From positions 1 through 49,899 of the forward strand of contig NZ_MQUR01000059.1 in assembly GCF_001953875.1 (NCBI RefSeq): a DNA stretch of 49,899 nt, in the 5' to 3' direction. A program made the translations under genes and the position numbers. The notes below the pieces were generated by a model. That model saw nothing but the letters and a program-made list of their open reading frames with translations. It was not told the DNA's origin and searched no databases. The DNA comes from Streptomyces amritsarensis. Lineage in GTDB: Bacteria > Actinomycetota > Actinomycetes > Streptomycetales > Streptomycetaceae. Below, piece by piece: positions 40,327-47,197 of this stretch; position 1 is the stretch's first letter, and every line of letters starts with the position of its first letter.

Positions 40327-41838
40327 ATGGTGGCCGCGCGATATGTCACGGAGCTGGTCGCGGCGTTCGAGCGGCACGCGGGGCGGCCCGCGCTCGGGAC
40401 CGGGCCGGTCGTGCTGGAGTTCCAGGAGGTGCTCGACGCAGCTGGCCGGCTGGCGGGAGTCCTGGCGGAGTCGGGGATCGGGCGGGGCTCGGGGCTGGCG
40501 TGCGTGGCGGGCACGAACCGCCCCGAGGTGCTGCTGGTGCGGATCGCCGCGCACCTGCTGGGTGCGCGGCTGACGCAGGTCGTCACCGGACCGGCCCTGT
40601 ACGGGCTGGAGTTCATCCTCCGGGACTGCCGGCCGGACCTGGTGGTGCACGACGTGCCGGTGCCCGGTACGGGGGCGCGCCGGCTGGGCCTGGACGAGGC
40701 GGTCCGGCAGTCCGGCCGGAGTGCGGCCGGGCCGGTGTCGGTACGGGCGCGGGACGACGACGTGGCGCGCGTGACCTACACGGGCGGGACGACGGGACGG
40801 CCCAAGGGGGTCGCCTCGACCTTCGGGGCGATGGCCGCCCGCAACTCCGTACGGCCGGCGGGCTGGGCGAAGACGGACTACCTGTCGGTCACCTCGCTGG
40901 CGCAGCGGTCCGGGGGGCGGTGCCTGGAGCAGTTCCGGGCCGGCGGCCGGGTGGAGATCCTCGAGCCGTTCGGGACGCGGGAGTTCGCCGCGGCCTGCCG
41001 GAGGCTGGCGCCGGTGTCCACCTACCTGACGACGTCGATGGTGTACCGGCTGCTGGACGATCCGGTGACGGCCCGCGGCGTGCCGGGGCTGGAGGTGGTC
41101 TCCTACGGGGACTCCCCCGTCCATCCGGAACGGTTGCGGGAGGCGGTGACGCGGTGGGGCGGGCGGTGGCGGCAGGGCTACGGCACGAACGAGGCGGGGG
41201 TGGTCTGCCGGCTGTCCCCCGCCGACCACGATGCGGGGGTGGGCGCGCGGCCGGAGCTGCTGGCGTCGGTGGGCAGGCCCGTCGACGGGGTGGAGGCCGA
41301 GGTCCGCGACGAGCGGGGCGCGGTGGTGGCGGCCGGGCTCACGGGCGAGGTGTGGACCCGGTCGGCGGCGATGATGTCCGGCTACTGGGGCCGGCCAGGG
41401 ATGACGGCCGAGGTGCTGCGGGAGGGCTGGCTGCGGACCGGGGACCTCGGTCACTTCGACGGGGACGGCTACCTGTACCTCGACGACCGGGCCGTGGACG
41501 TGGTGATGGTCGACGGGGACAACGTGTACTGCGTGCCGGTGGAGGCGGCGCTCGCCCGGCACCCCGCCGTCGCGCAGGCGGTGGTGGTGGGCCGGCACAG
41601 CGACCTCACCGGGGAGGAGGTGTGCGCCTTCCTGGTGCCGGCGGTCGGCTGCGGGCCGAGCCCCGAGGTGGCCGGCGAAGCCTGTGACCTGGTGGAACGG
41701 GCGCTGGCTCGGGCCCACCGGCCCACCGCCGTGTTCTGGGTGGCGGAGGTGCCGCTGACCGTGCGCGGCAAGCCGGACAAGCGACGGCTGCGTGAACGCG
41801 CGGCGGCGGCCGCGGAGGCAGGCGGCGGGCGGGCGTAG
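40327..41838 (+). CDS. AMP-dependent acyl-CoA synthetase/ligase family enzyme
   Basis: This is a 503-residue adenylate-forming enzyme. The phosphate loop TYTGGTTGRPKGV is at ~155-167. GYGTNEAG takes the place of the usual Y-G-x-T-E motif, and GEVWTRSAAMMSGYWGRP, LRTGDLGHFDGDGYLYLDDR and the C-terminal catalytic Lys in RGKPDKRRL are present. It activates a carboxylate as the acyl-AMP, then normally transfers it to CoA. The acid is unknown. The ATG at 40327 has GGAAGGGG upstream. An HSL-type esterase follows 240 nt later on the same strand and may work with it. Confidence 0.9.
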   Translation: MVAARYVTELVAAFERHAGRPALGTGPVVLEFQEVLDAAGRLAGVLAESGIGRGSGLACVAGTNRPEVLLVRIAAHLLGARLTQVVTGPALYGLEFILRDCRPDLVVHDVPVPGTGARRLGLDEAVRQSGRSAAGPVSVRARDDDVARVTYTGGTTGRPKGVASTFGAMAARNSVRPAGWAKTDYLSVTSLAQRSGGRCLEQFRAGGRVEILEPFGTREFAAACRRLAPVSTYLTTSMVYRLLDDPVTARGVPGLEVVSYGDSPVHPERLREAVTRWGGRWRQGYGTNEAGVVCRLSPADHDAGVGARPELLASVGRPVDGVEAEVRDERGAVVAAGLTGEVWTRSAAMMSGYWGRPGMTAEVLREGWLRTGDLGHFDGDGYLYLDDRAVDVVMVDGDNVYCVPVEAALARHPAVAQAVVVGRHSDLTGEEVCAFLVPAVGCGPSPEVAGEACDLVERALARAHRPTAVFWVAEVPLTVRGKPDKRRLRERAAAAAEAGGGRA

Positions 41839-42078
41839 CGGTGGCCGCCGCGACCCGCCGGGGGCGTGCCGCCGCCGGTAGCGCGCGCCCGGGGCGCCTC
41901 GCCCCGGGAGCCTCGCCCCGGCCGGTGCCGGTCCCGCGCGCCATGCGGTCCCTCGGCCGCCACGCCTACCACGCCTTCGGGCAACGCCGTCGGGGGCGCG
42001 GGCTCGTGGCCCGTGCACGGTGGACCGCAGTGGCCGGCCGGCCACCCCCGGGACGGGTGCGGGTGGTTGACTGGGTGT

Positions 42079-43107
42079 ATGGATCTCGCGCGCGACGGGC
42101 TCGGCCCCGACTCCGTGGCGGGGTGTGCGCCCCCGCTCGATCCCGAACTGGCCTTGGCGGTGCAGGCTTTGGGGGGCGGGGTGGTCGCGGAGCCGTTCAC
42201 TCCGGAGAATCTTGCCGCCCGGCAGGCGCGGGACGTCGCCGTGCGGCCGCGGCCGACCGTGCGGGAGCTTCGGGACGGCGGCCGCTTCGACGTCGACGAG
42301 CTGTGCGTGCCGGGGCCGCCCGGCGGGCCCGACGTGACGCTGGTCAGTGCGCGGCCCGCGGGCCTCGACGGGCCGCTGCCGCTGCTCTACTACATGCACG
42401 GCGGCGGCATGATCCTGGGCAACGCCCCGGTCGTGCTGCCGCAGTTGCTCCGCGAATGGGCCCTGCCCCTGGAGATGGCCGTCGTCTCCGTCGAGTACCG
42501 GCTGGCGCCCCGGGTGCGCCATCCCGGCCCGGTGGAGGACTGCTACGCCGGCCTCGTCTGGGCGGCCGCCCATGCGGCGGAGCTGCGCATCGACCCCGAG
42601 CGCATCGTCATCGGCGGGAAGAGCGCCGGCGGCGGCCTCGCCGCGGCGCTCGCCCTGCTCACCCGCGACCGGGGCGGCCCCACGCCGATCGGGCAACTCC
42701 TGCTGTGCCCGATGCTCGACGACCGCGGCGACACCTTCTCCGGACGCCAGATGGCCGGTGTCGACGTCTGGGACCGGACCTCCAACGCGACGGCGTGGCA
42801 GGCGCTGCTCGGCGATCTGTACGGCACCCCGGACGTGCCGCCGTACGCCGCCCCCGCGCGGGCCACGGATCTGACCGGGCTGCCCCCGGCCTACATCGAC
42901 GTCGGGTCGGCCGAGACGTTCCGGGACGAGGACGTGGCCTACGCGAACGCGATCTGGCAGGCGGGCGGCCAGGCCGAACTCCACGTGTGGCCGGGGGCCT
43001 TCCACGGCTTCGACACCTTCGCGCCGGACGCCGCCCTCAGCCGGGAGGCCCGCGCCGCCCGCACCCGCTGGCTCCGGCGCGTCCTCAGCCGGTCCGCGGC
43101 CGCCTGA
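42079..43107 (+). CDS. Alpha/beta hydrolase, hormone-sensitive-lipase family
   Basis: This is a 342-residue esterase. The HSL oxyanion motif H-G-G-G is in YYMHGGGMILGN. The nucleophile is in GGKSAGGGLAAAL (G-x-S-A-G; Ser about 185). The acidic and His residues are near AYIDVGSAETF and WPGAFHGFD. VEYRLAPRVRHPGPVEDCYAG is typical of the family. It hydrolyses short-chain esters or carbamates; the natural substrate is unknown. The start is the ATG at 42079; no ribosome site is convincing. No signal peptide. Confidence 0.92.
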   Translation: MDLARDGLGPDSVAGCAPPLDPELALAVQALGGGVVAEPFTPENLAARQARDVAVRPRPTVRELRDGGRFDVDELCVPGPPGGPDVTLVSARPAGLDGPLPLLYYMHGGGMILGNAPVVLPQLLREWALPLEMAVVSVEYRLAPRVRHPGPVEDCYAGLVWAAAHAAELRIDPERIVIGGKSAGGGLAAALALLTRDRGGPTPIGQLLLCPMLDDRGDTFSGRQMAGVDVWDRTSNATAWQALLGDLYGTPDVPPYAAPARATDLTGLPPAYIDVGSAETFRDEDVAYANAIWQAGGQAELHVWPGAFHGFDTFAPDAALSREARAARTRWLRRVLSRSAAA

Positions 43108-43359
43108 ACGGCCGGCCGTCGCACGGCCACGCGGGCCGGGACGGCCGGGCCGCCGCGGCGGACGGTGCGGGGCGGGTGCCGCGGCTGCGGCTCGGGCCGG
43201 AGCGCCCCGCCGCGGGCAGTACGCCGACGGGCGGCCCGGTCGTCCGGCCCGGTCAGGAACTCGGCGCCGGCCCCGGCCCACGGGAAAACGCCCCCACCGG
43301 TCCGGACCCGCGAGGCGCCGGGCCCCGGTTCGGTCCGTACCCGCCGTGCCGACGCGCTG

Positions 43360-43902
43360 TCAGCCCCACCCCTCGCCGCCGGCCGGCCTGCGCCGGATCC
43401 AGTCTGCGAACCCGGCGGGCTCGCCGTCGGGGGCGGGGCTGGCGCCGACGTCGGCGACCAGCCAGACCCGGCCGCGCTGCGGTCCCGTGGTGACGAGGAG
43501 CCAGAACGACCGGGTGTCCTGCGCGCAGAGCACGATCGAGCCGTGGGAGAACACCGCGTCGATCCGGGCGTCCTCGTCGTCCCCGACGGACTCGTCGTCC
43601 TCCCAGATCCACTCGTCCTCGAGCGGGAACAGCGCGTCCGGCCGCCGCTGCTTCCCACCGGCCCAGCACGCGGGCAGTTGCCCGAGGGGTTGCAGCCCGC
43701 CGTCGCGCGGCCCCGGGGCGGACCCGTTGCCGACTTCGGCGACGAACGACCGGTAGGGCTCCGGCAGGGTCACCCCGTGCTCCGCCTCCCACGCCTCGAC
43801 GGCCGCGTACCCGAGGGCCGGCTCGCGCAGCGCGGCGGGTACCGCGGCGCGCAGTCCCGCGAGGGTGGCTTCGTCGGGGCGCGGATCAGGTGTTCTCGTC
43901 AC
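43360..43902 (-). CDS. SMI1/KNR4-family protein
   Basis: This is a 180-residue protein. EAWEAEHGVTLPEPYRSFVAEVGNGS (about residues 41-66) is the diagnostic SMI1/KNR4 segment. IWEDDESVGDDEDARID, followed by SIVLCAQDTRSFWLLV and GRVWLVAD, forms the rest of the fold. Such proteins often act as immunity proteins against polymorphic toxins, or as regulators. The GTG at 43900-43902 is the only reasonable start, although its ribosome site is poor. It is preceded by a possibly decayed gene on the same strand; no toxin gene is recognisable. Confidence 0.85.
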   Translation of the reverse strand: MTRTPDPRPDEATLAGLRAAVPAALREPALGYAAVEAWEAEHGVTLPEPYRSFVAEVGNGSAPGPRDGGLQPLGQLPACWAGGKQRRPDALFPLEDEWIWEDDESVGDDEDARIDAVFSHGSIVLCAQDTRSFWLLVTTGPQRGRVWLVADVGASPAPDGEPAGFADWIRRRPAGGEGWG

Positions 43903-44120
43903 GCCGCCATGATCGCAGGAGCCGGGCGGGACGTAGCCTGGGCTTCGCTTCGAGGGAGGCGACAGGTTCGAAGTCCATGTGCGCGATCGACAGGTTCGCG
44001 TGGACGCCGTGGACGCCGGCGGGGACGGTCCGGAACCCACGTGGCGCGGCCGGGAGTCGACGAGCTCCTGGTAGTGCTCGGGGCGAGGTCCTGGAGCTCG
44101 GGCACGAGGCACTCGCCGAC
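43886..44120 (-). pseudogene. Possible decayed gene fragment (three frames)
   Basis: Minus-strand segments in successive frames read VGECLVPELQDLAP (near 44120-44080), EHYQELVDSRPRHV (near 44080-44038) and GFRTVPAGVHGVHANLSIAH then MDFEPVASLEAKPRL (44038-43886, to a TGA). Protein-like composition continues through two frame changes, suggesting frameshifts or decay. The family was not recognised. The rest of the 43903-44333 gap holds nothing else convincing. Confidence 0.3.
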
Positions 44121-44333
44121 CCCGGGGGCGTGTTGCGGCCCTGCTCAGCCGCGGCGGGTCACCACGCGTCGCACGGCCCCTCCCCGGGACAGCACAGTCC
44201 GATCTGCGGCTCACCCCCCTGCGACCTGGGGAAACGGGTGTGACGCGGTCGTAGGGATGCCGTAGGTTCCTGCCTGGCCCGCCCTCTTCGGCGCGCGCCT
44301 TCCTGTTTTCCGTACCCGTGGGGGTTCTTCAGC

Positions 44334-45068
44334 ATGTCCGCGTCCCCGGCCGGTCCGCCGGTCCCGTCCCCGAATCCCCTGCCGGCCGTCACGCGCGTAC
44401 GGCTGCGCCCGGTCGTGGGCCTGGCCATCGCGCTGACCGTACTGTGCGTGGTGCTCGCCGGGTGCAGCGCGTACGCCGTGCACGCGGACTGGACCAGGTG
44501 GGCGCTCATGGACCGGCTTGTCTCGGACCCCGGTGCGGTCGGCGATGCCGAACTGGGCCGCGCCGAGAGCCTGATCGGCCTGGCCGGCTCCGTCCAGTCC
44601 AGGGCCTTGATCGTCACGTGCGCCGTGTTCGTCGTCTGGTTCCACCTGGTGCGCACGAATGCCAGGGTCTTCGCGTCGGGCTCGGACGAGCCCACAGCCG
44701 GTGTGGCGGTCGGGGCCCGGTTCGTGCCGCGGGGCAAACTCTGGCTGCCGTACCGGATCGCGGCGACCGCCTGGGTGTCGAGCAGGCCTCTCGGGGCGGA
44801 GGACGGCTCGCGGCGGTTCCCGTCGACCCTGGTCAACGTCGGGTGGGGCGCCTTCCTGGCGGCCCGGGTCCTGGGGTGGTGCGGGGGCATGGCCTCCAGC
44901 CTCGCCGAGAGCCCCGACGCCGTTCGCCACGCGGCCGCGGCCATGCTGGTGGGGGACGTCCTCGACGTCGTGGCTGCCGTCCTCGCGGTGCTTTTCGTCG
45001 TCAGGCTGACGGCCATGCAGTGGAGCAGGTCCGCCCAGGAGCCCGCCGTCGCGGCGGTGCGGCTGTAG
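44334..45068 (+). CDS. DUF4328 membrane protein
   Basis: This is a 244-residue protein. A Pro-rich N-terminus (1-20) is followed by four hydrophobic segments: ~26-48, ~85-105, ~165-185 and ~205-228. VVWFHLVRTNARVFASGSDEP after the second helix is the DUF4328 hallmark (W-F-x-x-V-R-x-N-A). Function is unknown; the family is expanded in Streptomyces. The start is the ATG at 44334, without a strong ribosome site (GGGGG 10 nt upstream). Confidence 0.85.
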   Translation: MSASPAGPPVPSPNPLPAVTRVRLRPVVGLAIALTVLCVVLAGCSAYAVHADWTRWALMDRLVSDPGAVGDAELGRAESLIGLAGSVQSRALIVTCAVFVVWFHLVRTNARVFASGSDEPTAGVAVGARFVPRGKLWLPYRIAATAWVSSRPLGAEDGSRRFPSTLVNVGWGAFLAARVLGWCGGMASSLAESPDAVRHAAAAMLVGDVLDVVAAVLAVLFVVRLTAMQWSRSAQEPAVAAVRL

Positions 45069-45076
45069 CTGTTCGC

Positions 45077-45259
45077 TCAGGCGGCCGGGACGACCGAGGC
45101 GCGGACGGCTGCGGCCCACTCCTGGAGCAGGGCGGCGTGACGGATGCGCTCCGCGTCGGAGAGGCGGCCTTCGGCGCGTGCGAAGAGACAGCGGATGTCG
45201 GCGTTGATCTCGGCGAGGGTGCGTTCGGGCGTCGGGCGGTCTTCAGGGGTCGGGCTCAC
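45077..45259 (-). CDS. Conserved small protein
   Basis: This is a 60-residue protein. TLAEINADIRCLFARAEGRL and ERIRHAALLQEWAAAVRAS form two amphipathic helices, a pattern I recall as a conserved Streptomyces hypothetical. The GTG at 45257-45259 has no ribosome site but a TACTCT hexamer seven nt upstream, suggesting a leaderless transcript. It is convergent with the DUF4328 gene, 8 nt between stops. Function unknown. Confidence 0.62.
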   Translation of the reverse strand: MSPTPEDRPTPERTLAEINADIRCLFARAEGRLSDAERIRHAALLQEWAAAVRASVVPAA

Positions 45260-45680
45260 GTGATCAAGAGTAGGGCCGGGGTCCGACAACGGTGGGCCGT
45301 GTCCGGCATGCGGACGCCGGGTTCCGCCGTGGCGGACCCGGCGGACTTGGCCTGGGATCCGGGCGGCCGGTACCGGACAGTTCAAGGGTGCTGAGCCCGT
45401 GTCGGGGCCGTGGCGGCTCCTGGCCTCGCCGTACGGACCGTCGGAGACGACGGGTGCCATGTCGGCGCAGGCGGTCACCGGCTCGGCCCGGCGGCATTCG
45501 GTGAGGCCTTGTCGGTCGTGCCCGTCGCCACCGGCGTGTACCGCACGGGGTGCCCCTGCTTCGGGTCGCGCGCCCCGATCGGGAGCCGCTCACCCGTCGG
45601 CCACGGCGGCGCGAGATCACCGTCGCGTCGCCGCTTCACCTGCCGCTCGCCCGCCGTGTCACGGCCGTTACGCTGCCGCC
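45260..45680. other. Intergenic region with no supported gene
   Basis: Reading frames here lack motifs and credible starts. One plus-strand frame (from 45410) has a short protein-like stretch (GEALSVVPVATGVYRTGCP) but turns to Arg/Ser-rich composition and overlaps the next gene, so it was not called. Confidence 0.4.
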
Positions 45681-46112
45681 ATGAAGATCATCGACCTGGA
45701 GCCCGGTGACGGCCGGCTCACCGCCGACCTGCTTCCCGTGCTGCTCGAACTGCGCCCCCACCTCACCGAGGAGCTTTTCCTCTCGGTCCTCGCCGAGGGG
45801 CGGGACCAGGGGCTGCGCTTCACCGCCGCCTACGACGCGGACGGTGCGTGCGTGGGGGCGGCGGGCTGGCGGATCGTCGCCACCACGTCCATGGTGCGCA
45901 AGCTGTACGTCGACGATCTGGTCACCGCGGCCGCCGCCCGTTCCGGCGGTGTGGGACACGCGCTGCTGGCGCACCTGGAGCAGCACGCACGGGCCGCCCG
46001 GTGCACCGCCCTCACCTTGGATTCCGGGACCCAGCGGACCGACGCGCACCGCTTCTACTTCCGCGAGCGGATGGCCGTGACGGCCTTCAGCTTCGAGAAG
46101 CCGCTCCTCTGA
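45681..46112 (+). CDS. GNAT-family N-acetyltransferase
   Basis: This is a 143-residue protein. LTEELFLSVLAEGRDQGLR is followed by the strand LRFTAAYDADGACVGAAGWRI, then VRKLYVDDLVT (motif D/A start), RSGGVGHALLAHLEQHAR (acetyl-CoA loop G-G-V-G-H-A), and CTALTLDSGTQRTDAHRFYF (the Asp/Gly and Y motifs). It is complete for the family. The target is unknown. The ATG at 45681 follows TACGCT at 6 nt and may be leaderless. Confidence 0.9.
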   Translation: MKIIDLEPGDGRLTADLLPVLLELRPHLTEELFLSVLAEGRDQGLRFTAAYDADGACVGAAGWRIVATTSMVRKLYVDDLVTAAAARSGGVGHALLAHLEQHARAARCTALTLDSGTQRTDAHRFYFRERMAVTAFSFEKPLL

Positions 46113-46319
46113 TCCGAGGAGGGTGAGGGGGCGAGCCCGCCGCGCGGCGGTGTCGGCCGCGCCCCGCGGTCCGGTCCGCAGAACGGGGTCCCGGTTTGCC
46201 AGCGCGCAGCCGCAAGCCCTGCCGCTGTACACGGGCGTCGGGCCACCGGCTGGGCGCGCCCGTCGGCACGGACACCGACCCGCCCATCGGCCGCCTCGGG
46301 CACAGCGCCTGTTGGGCCG

Positions 46320-46979
46320 TCATACGGCCGCGCAGGCCTCCCCGGCGGCGGTGGCGGCGGTGCGCCAGGCGGCGGTGACGGCCTCGCGGGCCCGGTCCGT
46401 CGCCTCCGGCACCCGGTCGGGGAGGTGCACCGGCGACCCGATGTGCACGTGGAGGCAGGGCCGGCGCAGCGGCGCCGTGAAGACCCCGGCGAGTTGCTTG
46501 GCGCCGCTGCCGGAGCACAGGCGGCGGGAGCCGGCCTGACCGACGGGTACGACGGGCGCCCCGGTGGCGGCGGCGAGCCGGGCCAGGCCGCTGCGGAAGG
46601 GGCCCGGGGCCGACTCTCCCGCGTCGCGGCGCGCCGGCAGCCCGCCCTCGCCGTAGAGCAGCACGCTCCGGCCCGAGGCGAGGGCCACGGCGGCGGCGTC
46701 CAGCGAGTCCGCGGCCCGGGCGGTGCCGCGGTGGACGGCGATGTGGCCCTCGCGGCGCAGCGCCGGACCGAGCAGCGGTACGCGCCACAGTCCGGCCGTG
46801 GCCAGGATCACCGGCTCGATGCCGTGCCGGCGCAGCGCGGCGACCACCACGGCGGGGTCGGCGAGCGAGGTGTGGTTGGCCACGAGGATGGAACCGGTGG
46901 CGGGTCGGGCACCGGGGTCGGCGGTGACGGTCAGCCGCCCGAAGGCGGGGACCAGGGCGGCGGCGATTCGGCTGAGCAT
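46320..46979 (-). CDS. 1-acyl-glycerol-3-phosphate acyltransferase family (PlsC)
   Basis: This is a 219-residue protein. The catalytic H-x4-D motif is NHTSLAD (His36, Asp41). The glycerol-phosphate motif region has GHIAVHRGTA, motif III is LLYGEGGLPA (E-G instead of the common F-P-E-G), and motif IV is VVPVGQAG. It transfers an acyl chain to lysophosphatidate or a related acceptor in membrane-lipid synthesis. An N-terminal hydrophobic helix (1-14) may anchor it. The start is the ATG at 46977-46979. It is divergent from the carboxypeptidase, with a palindrome between them. Confidence 0.9.
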   Translation of the reverse strand: MLSRIAAALVPAFGRLTVTADPGARPATGSILVANHTSLADPAVVVAALRRHGIEPVILATAGLWRVPLLGPALRREGHIAVHRGTARAADSLDAAAVALASGRSVLLYGEGGLPARRDAGESAPGPFRSGLARLAAATGAPVVPVGQAGSRRLCSGSGAKQLAGVFTAPLRRPCLHVHIGSPVHLPDRVPEATDRAREAVTAAWRTAATAAGEACAAV

Positions 46980-47068
46980 GGACGGCCCCGTTCGGTGGTG
47001 CGGTGGTGTTGCGGTCCATCGTCGGCGGGGGCGAACACGCGGTCATGAGTAGCCGTACTCACCGAATA

Positions 47069-47082
47069 TGACCGAACGGTCA
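47069..47082. promoter_or_regulatory. TetR-type palindrome between PlsC and carboxypeptidase genes
   Basis: TGACCGAACGGTCA has 6-bp perfect arms around AA. On the minus strand it lies within a possible -35 (TTGTGA) to -10 interval, so it could regulate the plsC-like gene. No TetR gene is adjacent. Confidence 0.4.
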
Positions 47083-47197
47083 CAAGATCGGGCTCGGGGA
47101 ACGTGTACTGCGCGCCCTGCATCTAGCAGTGTGGCGGGGCCCTCTCGGGTGCCGCCGAACGGTATCTGCACAGTGTGAGCGGCAAGGCGGGGCTGGG

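Noticed and set aside
45410..45709. 99-codon plus-strand frame
   Set aside because: It overlaps the acetyltransferase start, has an Arg/Ser-rich C-terminal half and lacks a ribosome site.
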